NCBI GenBank assembly: GCA_039105265.1
Contig: JAPFFF010000041.1
Coordinates: forward strand, 868,001-932,000
Direction: 5' to 3'
Length of the DNA stretch: 64,000 nt
Source of the DNA: Tritrichomonas musculus
Lineage: Eukaryota; Parabasalia; Tritrichomonadida; Tritrichomonadidae
A program made the translations under genes and the position numbers. The notes beneath the pieces are model-generated. The model searched no databases. It worked only from the letters and a program-made list of their open reading frames with translations, and was not told where the DNA came from. Positions 30,386 through 41,162 of this stretch are shown here, one piece after another. Position 1 is the stretch's first letter. Each line of letters starts with the position of its first letter.

Positions 30386-31463
30386 TTTATTTTTCTGGAC
30401 CAAATACCCATTCAAATATTGGTACAAATCCTAAATTCACCCAAAAGAGTCATTAAGGATCATCATCTACTTTTTTCATTTGTAATCAATCTCATCGAAA
30501 AAAGCAAAAAAGTGACCCTCACTGACACTGATCGTGAAAACTTCTTGATCCTTCCTTCTTGCCTCGATTACTGCCAGATGGACGATGAAGAAGTCAAAAA
30601 GTTGCTGGAAGTTGAAAAGAGCTCCGACTTTTTCACAGCGAGAAACGCCGATAAAAGAATTCGGCAGTTTTTCGAAAATGAAGCCGAGACGAATAGAAAG
30701 TTCCTTCATCTTCAGTAGAAAAATGATGAGATGCAAAAGAGAGAGGAAGAATGCATTAAAAGAATCGATTTTCTCGAGAAAGGCATCGCTGAAATGAGAG
30801 AAAAAATTGATCAGAATTGGTAACGTCGAAAGAGAAATTGGCGATAGAAAGGCGAAAGAAGAAGAAAACAAGAAGCAAATTATATCTCTTGATCAGAGAA
30901 TTAATGCTGTTGAAAAACAGTCCAAGGATTTGAAAAAGGTACAAATTGAAAAACAATCAATCCAATGTCAGTACTCAAATGATTCTTTATCAGGCATAAT
31001 CAAGTATCTAGAAGGAGCAAGCAAAGACGAACAAAAATATGAAGACATCATTAAGATTTCAACTGGTGGAGACATTGATCCATCATGTCCTGTTATTAAT
31101 CTCATTAAATATAACTTAAATAGTATCAATGATTATTTTTACAATTATTATAATGGCAGAGCTTCAAGTTCAGAGGGATGGATTGAATTTGATTTTATAA
31201 ATCATAAAGTCAATTTAACGTCATATGTTCTACGCAATAGCACTTCTGGATCAAGTTGTCCAAAGTCTTGGCGGATTGTTGGATCGGATGATGGGCGTGA
31301 CTGGGACACTTTGAGTCATCAAGTAGGCACTAATGTATTTCAAGATAAAAATTACATCATTGAAAGATTTGAATGCACGCCTAATAGCAAATATTACCGT
31401 TACATCAGATACATCCAAGAAGATTCATGGTCTTCTGACTATGAAAACTCTAGGGTTGCATAG
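30386..31463 (+). pseudogene. Decayed coiled-coil/discoidin (F5/8 type C-like) protein gene
   Basis: The first frame reads KVTLTDTDRENFLILPSCLDYC and RNADKRIRQFFENEAE, like the BTB-adjacent region of trichomonad proteins, up to a TAG near 30716. It continues in the same frame as a Lys/Glu coiled coil, then the text moves to another frame near 30820 (QIISLDQRINAVEKQSKDL). It ends with a discoidin-like beta domain containing GWIEFDFINHKVNLTSYVL, SWRIVGSDDGRDWDTL and KYYRYIRYIQED. One nonsense codon, one frameshift and no clear ATG make this a pseudogene. The function of the parent family is unknown. The discoidin fold usually binds carbohydrate or protein. Confidence 0.75.
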
Positions 31464-32685
31464 GGTCAAAAAATTGAAGAAGTGGGCAGCCCACTGGGCA
31501 ATTGAGCCTCAAAAATTATGATGATGTGATGTGATCAATTGTACAATGTAAAGGCCACTTTTTAAGGACATCATTAAAGTGTGAACTTTTCGGTATTGAA
31601 TAAAAGCATAAAATATATATCAATACTTCCAAATTATGAAAATGATGATATTTGTTCTGAATTTGATTGCTAGTTGTGGAATGTAGTTGCATTTGAATCT
31701 ATTAATTCATCATTTTTATTATTATTTGAACTAAAAAAAATCGGTAATGCCATTTGTTCATGGATTTCTTTTTATTTATTTTGTGAATTCTGTTAATTAA
31801 AATGTCTTTTTAAAATATTATATCTTTTCTTAATTATTTTAAACAATATATTATATTTTATAATGAGTATCTATTTTTAATATGTAATAATATAATGATT
31901 AAATATACTTTAAACGAGAATATTCATAAATATTTATTTTTTTTTATTTATTAAATTATTCAATAATAAAAATAAAATTATTTTAATTTATTTAATATTT
32001 TATTTACATTTTATATGATTTTTAAATATAGTGTAATTTATTTCACTTTATTATCCTAATTTTATGATTATTTTAATGAGGTATCTTGCAAAAAATCCAT
32101 TCCAAACTTTATTTTATTTATATACAAAAATATGTTTGAATTTTTTTATTTTAGCAAACACAATAATCAATTAATATCATATATTAAAGAAAAGATAATG
32201 ATTTAAAAAGAAAAATATTAAAAATAGCTTTTGAATTTATCATATAGCTTCCCTTGGGCTTGCCCAGCCCCGATTAAAAAGGATTGAAAAAATGGGCTAT
32301 CGTCGCTGCCCAGCCACTTTGCCCAGGGCAAATTTTTATTTTTTCACTGAAAAATTGAATGAAAACATAGAAAAGTATCCAGCCCAATAGAATTTATAAA
32401 TAACAACAGAATTTATCTTTGAAAAAATTGAATATATAAACAAATAAATAAAAAAATAAAAACTCCAAAATATCTATTTTAATTTTAATTATATTTTATT
32501 ATTTTTATGCAAAACAACATATTTAAAATATTCAACAAATAATTTGTTTGTCATGTGTTGAATTTTTTTGATTAAACAATTAACATGAAAACACAAATGT
32601 TCACCAACAGTATTTATTAGTAGAAAAAACATTTTAATAAAATAGTTTTTTAAATAAATAAGTGTTAATTATAAAAAAAAATAGT
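31464..32685. other. AT-rich intergenic region with two GGGC/GCCC-rich islands
   Basis: 1.2 kb with no gene. Two short GC-rich patches stand out: 31483-31502 (GGGCAGCCCACTGGGCA) and 32250-32335, where GGGC and GCCC alternate and can form hairpins (TTGGGCTTGCCCAG, TTGCCCAGGGCAA). They could be remnants of one mobile element or structured RNA. The rest is A/T. Confidence 0.5.
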
Positions 32686-35475
32686 TTATATTCTGTGGCT
32701 TTCTTCGCAGAGCTGGTGAACATGTCCAGTGAACTCATCGTCATTGGCCAATTCTTCGAGTGTGTATGGGAATCTGTAGTTCCAGTGGTGATGACTATTC
32801 GCAGGTATATTAATTTGTTCTTCTTGAGGAGTTTGTCTTCTATACTTTTCAGTAATTCCGGTTATATCTTGAAGTAAGAAAACTGCCCACATTGCGTTTG
32901 AGTAAAGATGCTGCTTAAGAATAGTTTCAGAGATCCAAGGTTCGCATGTTTTTGGTGGATTATCATATCTCAAAAATGCTTCATTCCAGAATTTTCTAGT
33001 ACAATCAGGGTTTTCTTCCCACCAACCACGAATAGATGAGCAATCATGTGTTGAAGGGCAGCAAATTGACAAATAACTAAAGTTACGGAAATCATCGAAA
33101 TTATGACCTGATTCCTTAGGCATTCTTTGAACACGAAGTGAAAGCAAAGCTTCACTTTGAATTGCTTCAATAATGTTATCAGTAAGTTGACCAAGATCTT
33201 CGCCGCAAATGAGCATATTTGTTGAATTTTTGAGTAATTGAAGCTTTGGAATAGCCTTCGAAACCCACAAACTATTCTGTCGTTTATAAGTGAAATCGGT
33301 GTAAAAGTTTCTGATCATTGTTCTTTGAGGCTCTGACAATTCAACCCAAGAAGGAGATGCGAAATAATTGATACCGTAAGGAGTTACTTCAGTGTGTTCC
33401 ATTGTGATTTCTGTTCTTGGGTAGAAATAGTTGGGAACTTTAGGATCTCTAATAAGTAAAACGTCATCGATTAATTGTGTCAAACATTTCTTATAATGAT
33501 TCATCTTGCCCGGATTATCAGCAAACATTTCCTGACAAGCATCGTCAATTTTCTTTTCCGAATTATATTCTTCTTTGAAATCATACCAATCATCTAAAGG
33601 ATCGATATTACGAGATTTGAAGAAAGTCTTTGATACCCATTCCGCATCACTTCCAAATTTTGCATAAAGAAGGTGCCATCTAATGTAAGGCTTAACGTAA
33701 CGTTCAATATCCCAAAGACCACCGCCTAATAATTCTTCTTTTGTTGCTGCATTGCTTGGGAAATAATGGCCCAAAATTCCACCAATTGAAGTTTCACGTG
33801 GAATTTCCCAGATTCTAAAGAAACCAAGAATATGGTCAACTCGAAGTGTATGGAAAAGAGTGGACATTCTTTCAAGTCTAAGTTTCCACCATCTAAGATT
33901 ATCACGTTCCATGTAATCCCAATCGTAAGTTGGGAATCCCCAATTCTGTCCTTGATCAGAAAATGCATCTGGTGGAGCACCTGCGCACATATTTAATCTA
34001 AAGTTCTTACGATAAGCCCAGCATTCAACTGAATTCAAATAAACACCAATTGGAAGGTCTCCTTTAAGTGCAACATGATGTTCTTGTGCATAATTACGTG
34101 AATCACGGAATTGTTGATCACAAACATATTGAATCCAATATGTATAATTCAATTCTGAATCATATTTCTGTGCATCTTTGTCAATCTCTGCCTCCGTGGT
34201 AGTGTTGTGATCTGGCCAAGAGTTGAAATCAGAAGTTCCATATTTTTCTCTGAAATAGCAATAAATTGCGTATGGCCTAAGCCAATTGCCATTATCGATC
34301 TTAAAGTTATTGAAATCTTCATCTTTATCGAGACCATCTTTAACATACTCATAAATTTGAGCAAGTTTTTCCATTTTGAAGGCATAAACGGCCGGATAAT
34401 CGAGAGTCTTTTGTTTTTCTTGTTGTGCTGCGAATTCTTTGATTTCTTCAATCAACTTTGGTGGAATGTTAGCTTTAATTGCAAGAAGATTAACATAAAT
34501 TGGATGAAGCGCAAAGCATGAAGCTTGACGATATGGATATGAATCATCCCATTCGCCTTTGTCTGTTGTATCGTTGATTGGCAACAATTGAATCATTGAA
34601 GCTCCAATTTTGTTGCATACGTTAACAAGCTTCTTGATATCTGTGTATTGGCCAATTCCACAGCTATCTGATGATCTTAGGCTGAAGATTGGTACATAAA
34701 CGCCAAAGCCATGGTAGAGGTCTTTGCAAGGATTGACGAAAAATTGATTAAGGCATAAAATTGTGTTGCCAGTGGTGTTTGGACTTGTAATGATGTCACT
34801 TTTCATGTTCTGATTGGGGTCCCATATGGCATCACCATTTGCTTTGATAATAACGTATTTGTATTCAAATGGTAATGATGATCTGTCAAATGGAATAATA
34901 GCGGAATAAACTGGATAATCGTTATCTCTCATAAGAACACCTTTAGTGGGATCCCAAAAGCCTAGTTCTGGACAGGAACCAACAACATATAATTTTTCAT
35001 CGGTTTTGATATTTGGTACAACGCATGAGAAGTATACTTCTAATGGCTTTGTTGGGGCTTCAATGTAATTTGTCTGTCTTTCTGTGTCACGTTGGTAGAT
35101 AACATCAACAAATGTTGATCTAGTATATGCATCCATAATATTATCTTGCCATCTGTATGTATCAATAATTTCCATATTGTAGCTTTTATCGTCATCAGAC
35201 ATTTTTGAAAGGTTGAGTCTATGATCTTTTCCTGGTTCATATACGTAATGTTTATAAGAGTCAACTAAATACTTGTATGTGATAGTTGTGTTATCAATTA
35301 TACCTGGAATTGTGATTGTAACATCCCATTCATCGTTTAATGGATGATATGTCATTGGGACAGGGTCTTTCCAATTACCTAATTCTGGTATGCTGCCACA
35401 AATCATTAAATCTTGTCCATAATTCGTATGGTAATTAATCCGGAAGTGTAAATGAATTTCCTTATCTAAAGACAT
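32686..35475 (-). CDS. 4-alpha-glucanotransferase, DPE2-like (GH77 with two CBM20 domains)
   Basis: A 929-residue cytosolic enzyme that moves glucosyl or maltosyl units between alpha-1,4-glucans, part of glycogen and maltose metabolism. Two N-terminal starch-binding CBM20 domains (residues ~4-100 with GSIPELGNW, and ~145-245 with GSCPELGFWD) precede a GH77 barrel. The catalytic residues are visible: the nucleophile Asp547 in LRVDHILGFFRIW, the acid/base Glu759 in CGEDLGQ, and Asp811 in STHDCSS. Two CBM20 modules plus an insertion inside the barrel are the mark of the plant/amoebozoan DPE2 type rather than bacterial MalQ (~500 residues). The frame is intact from ATG to TAA, and GC content is higher than in the flanks. 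Trichomonads store glycogen, which fits. Confidence 0.96.
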   Translation of the reverse strand: MSLDKEIHLHFRINYHTNYGQDLMICGSIPELGNWKDPVPMTYHPLNDEWDVTITIPGIIDNTTITYKYLVDSYKHYVYEPGKDHRLNLSKMSDDDKSYNMEIIDTYRWQDNIMDAYTRSTFVDVIYQRDTERQTNYIEAPTKPLEVYFSCVVPNIKTDEKLYVVGSCPELGFWDPTKGVLMRDNDYPVYSAIIPFDRSSLPFEYKYVIIKANGDAIWDPNQNMKSDIITSPNTTGNTILCLNQFFVNPCKDLYHGFGVYVPIFSLRSSDSCGIGQYTDIKKLVNVCNKIGASMIQLLPINDTTDKGEWDDSYPYRQASCFALHPIYVNLLAIKANIPPKLIEEIKEFAAQQEKQKTLDYPAVYAFKMEKLAQIYEYVKDGLDKDEDFNNFKIDNGNWLRPYAIYCYFREKYGTSDFNSWPDHNTTTEAEIDKDAQKYDSELNYTYWIQYVCDQQFRDSRNYAQEHHVALKGDLPIGVYLNSVECWAYRKNFRLNMCAGAPPDAFSDQGQNWGFPTYDWDYMERDNLRWWKLRLERMSTLFHTLRVDHILGFFRIWEIPRETSIGGILGHYFPSNAATKEELLGGGLWDIERYVKPYIRWHLLYAKFGSDAEWVSKTFFKSRNIDPLDDWYDFKEEYNSEKKIDDACQEMFADNPGKMNHYKKCLTQLIDDVLLIRDPKVPNYFYPRTEITMEHTEVTPYGINYFASPSWVELSEPQRTMIRNFYTDFTYKRQNSLWVSKAIPKLQLLKNSTNMLICGEDLGQLTDNIIEAIQSEALLSLRVQRMPKESGHNFDDFRNFSYLSICCPSTHDCSSIRGWWEENPDCTRKFWNEAFLRYDNPPKTCEPWISETILKQHLYSNAMWAVFLLQDITGITEKYRRQTPQEEQINIPANSHHHWNYRFPYTLEELANDDEFTGHVHQLCEESHRI

Positions 35476-36842
35476 AAAAAATAAAATAAAAATTTATCGT
35501 TCTTCATTATTTTATATTTTTTTCAATATGACCATTTAAATTTTGAATAGGGAGATAATCATTGTTTTTTATTTCGTTTATTAAATCATTTTACATTTTA
35601 ATTTAAATTTTCATTGAATCAGGCATTATTACACTCATTCATTTATCTCATACAAAAATAATAAACCAACTTTTTGAGAAGTATATTTGATAAAAAAGAT
35701 AATCTTTTCAATTTTTATTTTAATCTTGATATTAAAAATTGTTGTTTCTCCATTAAGAGTTAATATAAATAATTATTTTATTTATAAATATATTTATTGA
35801 TATAATGTATTAATATATAAACTTTAATATATTTATTTTATTTTAAATAAATTAAGATATGATGTTTATTCAAAAAAAAAATATCTCCATTTATCAGAAA
35901 ATTCTAAAAAGTTGAATATAACCACTATTTTTAAAAAATATTCTTTATTTTGATATTTTAGTATGTTACCAAATAATTTTAATTTTTTTTACAATTAGGC
36001 TTTTATCGGGTTTTTTATTTTTTATTCAAATAAGTTTTTTTTTCAATTGTTTATATGAAATTTGAAATACAATTTAATTCTATTCAAATAATTGAAGTTG
36101 AAATTTCATCTAATAACAATCATATAGACACAACGATATTTGGTAATGAATTGATTTTAGTACATAAATTTGCAAACAAGCAGATCAACTTTTTTGAAAG
36201 ATTTTTGATGATAAAATTTTTGCAGTCTCGACTCGTCTTCGCTTCACTCAACCTCGCTCGACGCCCGCTAGGCGGTATGTAGTCTCGGTAAATATTATGT
36301 AAAAATATAAAAAGATTTGTTTTTTCAATAATTTTATTTAGATTTTTTTTCTGAATGATTTCCACTTTTTGAAGGTTCTTCAGAAAAGACTTAATTATTC
36401 TTTAGTTGATCCAAATCGTCTCATCAGTTTTTTTTATTTGTTCTTTTAATTCGAAAACTAGTAGATTCCATTAAATTGGATGGGTCAGTTGTATATATAT
36501 ATATATATACAAAATTATATTAATGAAATATTACTTACCATAAATTAAAATTTCGAGAATTGAACTCTTTTATTGGTCAGATAAATTGAAAAATTGGGAA
36601 ATGATCATTTCATATATAAAATTCAGAGAACTTTTTAATTTATTCTCATTTTATAGTATATATATATGAACACGGCGTCAAAAACATATATATGTTGGCG
36701 TTTCTAAAAAGTTATTTTTATAAGAATCATTCTTTGAATGGGTATAACAGTTTTTTAAATACTTTGCGATCGCCGTACCGTTTTTTTAATAAAAATTTTT
36801 CAAAAAGTTGATTATAAAATCTGTTAATTTTCAATTATCAAA
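35476..36842. other. AT-rich intergenic region with one GC-rich island
   Basis: 1.37 kb between the start of the glucanotransferase gene and a Myb relic. At 36223-36289 a 65-bp GC-rich patch stands out from the AT background. It carries a direct repeat AGTCTCG at both ends and an inverted GCCCGCTAGGCG step. TA microsatellites lie at 36496-36510 and 36658-36669. No gene is supported. Confidence 0.5.
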
Positions 36843-37790
36843 TCAACTTTTAAATTCAAAAAAATCGTTTTCACTAAGTTCATCTATAGCCAAATCAAAG
36901 AAATTATCATAAATATGATCAATATTATTTTTTTGAGTATTTTCGTTAGGTTTACTTGAACTGATATCTTCTATTATTGATGATACTAAATCATTCTCTC
37001 CATTATTTGACTGAGTTCTCAGTTTTACATTTTCTTTATTAATATCTTGTTAGCCAGTATCTAACACATTTTTGATAAATTTAAGAGATAAATATCCTTT
37101 TGATAAATTCAAATAATCATCTTCATTTTGAAAGTAAGATAAATTCACATCAGAGGATTTTTTGCAATTTTTTTAACATATTTTTCATTGTTTTAACATA
37201 TTTTTCATTGTTTTGGTATAACGACGAAAATGAACTTGGAATCTGCTTTTTATATTGATATCTGTTAATGTTTGGAAGAAATTTGAAATAAATATCCATC
37301 TAGGACCATATTTAGCAAATGATTGAAATAAAAGTTCATCTTCTTCTTTGGTCCAAGGGCCATTTTCTACTTCTGGAGACAAATAATTATTCAAACTTTC
37401 TCGACATTGCCTAATATTTCTCCCATCCATTTCTTTAGCTATTTGATACCAGTTATTATTTCCATATTTCTTCACTAACTGATGAAGTTTGATGTCTTCT
37501 TGAGTTGAAAATTTTGTTTTTTGGACGAATTTTCTTTTCTTTATTAAATCTAAACTTGAATCAAAAACGATAATACACTTATGGCCAAAATTGAATTAAA
37601 TTTCACCATGGGTGTATTATCGTTTTTTATTTAAGTTTATGTTTAAGTTCGGCTTGATTTTTTGAATTATATATTGAAGAGGCTCTTCATATTGCTTCTC
37701 TTTGGCCGAAGCAGTGTTCTGACCATCAAATGATACTTGATAAGTATTAGAATAATTTGCATTTGGGCTTAATTCTCTATAATAATTCAT
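36843..37790 (-). pseudogene. Two-repeat Myb (R2R3-like) transcription factor pseudogene
   Basis: Coding text can be followed from an ATG at 37790 (MNYYRELSPNANYSNTYQV) through two Myb repeats (FSTQEDIKLHQLVKKYG...W, then GPWTKEEDELLFQSFAKYG.RW) to an acidic C-terminal tail ending at a TGA at 36845-36843 (IDELSENDFFEFKS). It is broken in three ways. A 65-bp palindromic insertion (37563-37627) carries stops. A 20-bp direct duplication (near 37177-37217) ends the Myb frame early. A TAA lies in the C-terminal tail near 37050. Each Myb repeat keeps the spaced Trp residues apart from substitutions common in protists. The parent would have been a nuclear DNA-binding regulator. Confidence 0.85.
37563..37627. 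mobile_element. 65-bp palindromic mini-insertion with Tc1/mariner-like ends
   Basis: Perfect 16-bp inverted arms AAAAACGATAATACAC (37563-37578) and its complement (37612-37627) enclose 33 bp in which the symmetry continues imperfectly (TATGGCCAAAATT against the inverse of AAATTTCACCATG). TA dinucleotides abut CACTTATGGCCAAAA, which resembles the terminus of Tc1-type elements. It looks like two element ends left after internal deletion, and it interrupts the Myb relic. No flanking target duplication is certain. Confidence 0.5.
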
Positions 37791-38015
37791 ATTATTATTT
37801 TTTTTTTTTTAATTTCAAATATTATTAAATTTTTTTTATATTTATGTTATGAAATATAAACTTATATATATCTATTATTTTTAAATAACAAAACTGCATC
37901 ATTTTATCAATGCATTCCCAAAAAGTGAAAGATTTTAGTTATCATGACATGTTAAATAAAAATTTTATTATAGAAAATTCTGACAAAAAAAAATTATTAT
38001 TTTTTGTTACCCAAA

Positions 38016-39143
38016 ATGAGTTTGCAAAAGTATTTGGAAAAAATGAAAACTATTCAAGATAATATTCTAGAATTTCTAGATAATGAAGAAGATCCAGAAA
38101 GCAACTTTGAAAATCTTCGTCAAATATTTGATGAACAAAAAATTTTTGATGATCAGCAAGAATTCCAATCATTAATGCATTTAATTTTAAAAATCGCAAA
38201 TAATTACTTTCGTAAATCCGGCTTTTTCGACAAAATATGCAAAATTTTACTTTTATGCAAAGAAACCATGAAAAAATATTTGTCCAATTCAGAAATCTAT
38301 CAAATATTCAAAGACAACAACAGAATTCTTCTAATTTTAATTGAAGAAAAAATAATGGAATTTGATGATAATATAGTTAAACAACTTCCAAGCTCAACTA
38401 TGTTATATTTTTTACCCGAAATGCAGCCATTCAAGTACAATAAATGGTTTCGAAGAGATAATTTACGAATCACAAATAAATTCCTTCTTATATATAAAAA
38501 ACAAGAAGAGGAAGAAATACCAGAAAATCTTTATGAAGACAGAAAAACTGGTGAAAATAATAGTTACATATGCAAATTGATTCAAAATGACTTGATTGAT
38601 GAATTTATTACTTATGTTAATCGAAATAATTATCCAATTCAATCAAATATTCCATCATCGTTTTACGATACAAATTCATTTATAAATGAATGCAAAATAA
38701 CTTTAATAGAATATGCTGCATTTTTCGGTTCAATTCAAATTTTCAATTATTTAAGAATGAATGGAGCAAATTTGAACTCATTTATTTGGCCTTATGCAAT
38801 TCATGGTCAAAATGCTGAACTTATTCAATTACTTAAAGAAAACAATATTGAGCCATATGATAAAACATATAATGAATGCTTCATCAAATCTGTAATTTTC
38901 TTTCAAAAAGATATTGCCAATTATTTTATGGACAATTATCTTGACAATTTTATAAACAAAATCAAAAATATGTTCCAAAATAATAACATAGAACAAATTC
39001 TTGAAAGCTATAATTTTGATTTTATAGAAAAAAAAGACATCAATAAAAATACATTTCCAATTTTGTGCCAAAACAAATATTCTAAAATTGTTGAAATTTT
39101 AATGAAAGATAAGAATTTTGATGTTAATGCTTTCCAAATTTAA
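38016..39143 (+). CDS. DUF3447/ankyrin head protein, locus A
   Basis: A 375-residue protein starting at the ATG of MSLQKYLEKMKTIQ. An in-frame TTG at 38004 is not needed. Residues 1-170 form the helical N-terminal region seen in trichomonad DUF3447 proteins, with the shared KTGENNSYICKLIQNDLIDEF segment. Then come ankyrin-like repeats (TLIEYAAFFGSIQIFNYLRMNGA; WPYAIHGQNAELIQLLKENNIE), and the frame closes right after another ankyrin-like unit (KIVEILMKDKNFDVNAF). The TAA overlaps TAAA. Downstream on the same strand follow seven isolated ankyrin units. The protein at 58027-59187 is a clear paralogue. Likely a protein-binding scaffold. The ligand is unknown. Confidence 0.88.
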   Translation: MSLQKYLEKMKTIQDNILEFLDNEEDPESNFENLRQIFDEQKIFDDQQEFQSLMHLILKIANNYFRKSGFFDKICKILLLCKETMKKYLSNSEIYQIFKDNNRILLILIEEKIMEFDDNIVKQLPSSTMLYFLPEMQPFKYNKWFRRDNLRITNKFLLIYKKQEEEEIPENLYEDRKTGENNSYICKLIQNDLIDEFITYVNRNNYPIQSNIPSSFYDTNSFINECKITLIEYAAFFGSIQIFNYLRMNGANLNSFIWPYAIHGQNAELIQLLKENNIEPYDKTYNECFIKSVIFFQKDIANYFMDNYLDNFINKIKNMFQNNNIEQILESYNFDFIEKKDINKNTFPILCQNKYSKIVEILMKDKNFDVNAFQI

Positions 39144-39293
39144 ATATCATTTTTTTCAATACAATTTCAAATCAAATCATTCAATCGAATTCAATATCAA
39201 ATAATTCAAATAAAAATGATAAAATTTAAAAAAAAAAAATCTAATAAAATTAGAAATAGAATCATTCAATTATATTCCAAATCAAATATTTAA

Positions 39294-39425
39294 ATGGAAT
39301 TGATAAATGAATTTTATAAAACAGCATTATATTATGTTATTGAAGATAGAAACTATGAATTAATCAAGCTTTTATTAACAAATGACAATCTTGATATTAA
39401 CATATTTAATATTTTATATCTATAA
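39294..39425 (+). other. Isolated ankyrin unit A1
   Basis: One ankyrin repeat, open for 43 codons from an ATG (MELINEFYKTALYYVIEDRN, then LIKLLLTNDNLDIN). It is preceded by ~150 bp and followed by ~220 bp of spacer full of TTCAAAATC-like words. It could be an exon, a cassette or a pseudogenic fragment. Confidence 0.6.
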
Positions 39426-39642
39426 TATTATCAATACAATTTCAAGTCAATTTTTTTTCTGAAATTTAATATCATTTTATAAAATGGAATTCAAAATCCA
39501 ATTGTTTTATCGTATTTGAAATCAGATTGTTTAATTATATTCAAAACCAGTAAATTTAATGGAATTAAAAATTACTTTTTTGTAAATATAATTCCAAAAC
39601 AAATAAATAAATAAAATTCAAAGCTATTGTTTCAATGAAATT

Positions 39643-39875
39643 GATAAATGTGTTTATGAAACAGCATTATTTAAAGCAGTTGAAGAAAATGATGTTAAAA
39701 TTGTCAAGTTTTTATTAGCAAATGACAAACTTGATGTTAATATTATAAACTCAATTCAAAATCAGTTATTTTATAGAATTCAAAATATATTGTATCAATT
39801 ACATTTAAAATCATATTTTTCAATCATATTCAAATATATTTGTTTCAATGGTGTTCAAATTGAATTATTTTAATG
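39643..39875 (+). other. Isolated ankyrin unit A2
   Basis: YETALFKAVEENDVKIVKFL then LANDKLDVNII. The frame stays open for about 40 further codons into the spacer, which reads as an Ile/Gln/Asn/Phe-rich low-complexity peptide before a TAA. Confidence 0.6.
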
Positions 39876-40296
39876 GCATAACAAATTTGATATTTCAATA
39901 ATGTTTTTATTCAATTTTTCAAATGATATTTGATGTCAATTTTTTTATATACAATTTGAAAATAATTATTCTGAATGTATTGCACATCAATGCTTTTTTA
40001 AATATTGTTGAAAATATAATATTTTAATCCCATTAAAAATCAAACACTTCAATAACATTATAAACAAATTTATTAATCAAATTATAAATTATCTTATTTA
40101 ATGAAATTCAAAAACATATCATTTAATCGAATTTCATGACTTTTTTTTTAAATTTTATTCAAAATTAATATTTTTGTATCCCATTTAAAAAGAATTTTTT
40201 TTTCATTACATTCACCTATAATATATTTCAATTATGTTCATAATTAAAAATATTTGATGAAGTTATAATGAATTTTTATAAAATTTATGCCAACAT

Positions 40297-40428
40297 ATTT
40301 ATAAAACAGCATTATGTTTAGCTATAGAAAATGAAAATATCGAGATTGTTAAGCTTTTATTGGAAAATACAAATATCGACGTTAATATTTATTATATTAA
40401 AAACAATCAATATTTTATAAAATCTTAA
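40297..40428 (+). other. Isolated ankyrin unit A3
   Basis: IYKTALCLAIENENIEIVKL then LLENTNIDVNIYYI. The unit is flanked by AT-rich spacers. The gap before it is the longest in this locus (about 420 bp), so one unit may have been lost. Confidence 0.6.
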
Positions 40429-40611
40429 GTGTATGATTTTGATGACATTTGAAATAAATTCATTCAATACCATTTATATTAAAATCATTTTATTACGTTT
40501 TAAATCAAATATTTCAATCATATTCAAAATCAATTTTTTTTCGAATTCCAAAATCAAATAATTAAATAGAATTAATATTTAGTAATTAAATGAAATTGAT
40601 AAATATAAATT

Positions 40612-40737
40612 TTCGTAACAGCATTATATCAAGCAGTTGAGAAAAATAATGTTGAAATTGTCAAACTTTTATTAGCAAATGACAAGCTTGACATCAATAT
40701 ACTAAATAATATTACAAATCAAATCTTTTTTATGTAA
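40612..40737 (+). other. Isolated ankyrin unit A4
   Basis: FVTALYQAVEKNNVEIVKLL then LANDKLDINILNN, closing at a TAA about 10 codons into the spacer. Confidence 0.6.
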
Positions 40738-40849
40738 TTTTAATTCCAAATAATCAATGACATTCATGATTAATTATTTAAATGAAATTCAAAATAAATG
40801 AAATGAATTATATTCGAAATTATTATTAAAATACAATTTTTAAAATGCA

Positions 40850-40987
40850 ATTTATAAAACAGCATTATATTGTGCAGTTGAACAAAGAAATATTGAAATC
40901 ATCAATTTGTTATTGACAAATGATAAACTTGATATCAACATTCTTAATATTTTAATTCAAATTGTAATCAATATTGTTTTGAATTAA
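40850..40987 (+). other. Isolated ankyrin unit A5
   Basis: IYKTALYCAVEQRNIEIINL then LLTNDKLDINILNI, followed by a short low-complexity extension and a TAA. Confidence 0.6.
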
Positions 40988-41162
40988 GTCATTATATGAA
41001 ATTATATATCATTTATTTGAATTACATTCATAATAATTTTATTAAATAACATTTAAAATTATTTTATTCTATACAATTAAAAACTATATTTTTAATTTCA
41101 TTCCAAATCTATTAATTCAATGAGGTTCAATATATATAAATTTAATAGAGATTCAATAAGAA

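Noticed and set aside
30585-30797. 70-codon Lys/Arg-rich frame inside the discoidin-type relic
   Set aside because: Off-frame shadow of the Glu/Lys coiled-coil coding text.
36055-36365. Short frames across the GC-rich island (RRPLGG / SGRRARLSEAKTSRDC)
   Set aside because: Chance translation of the island on both strands, with no start or family support.
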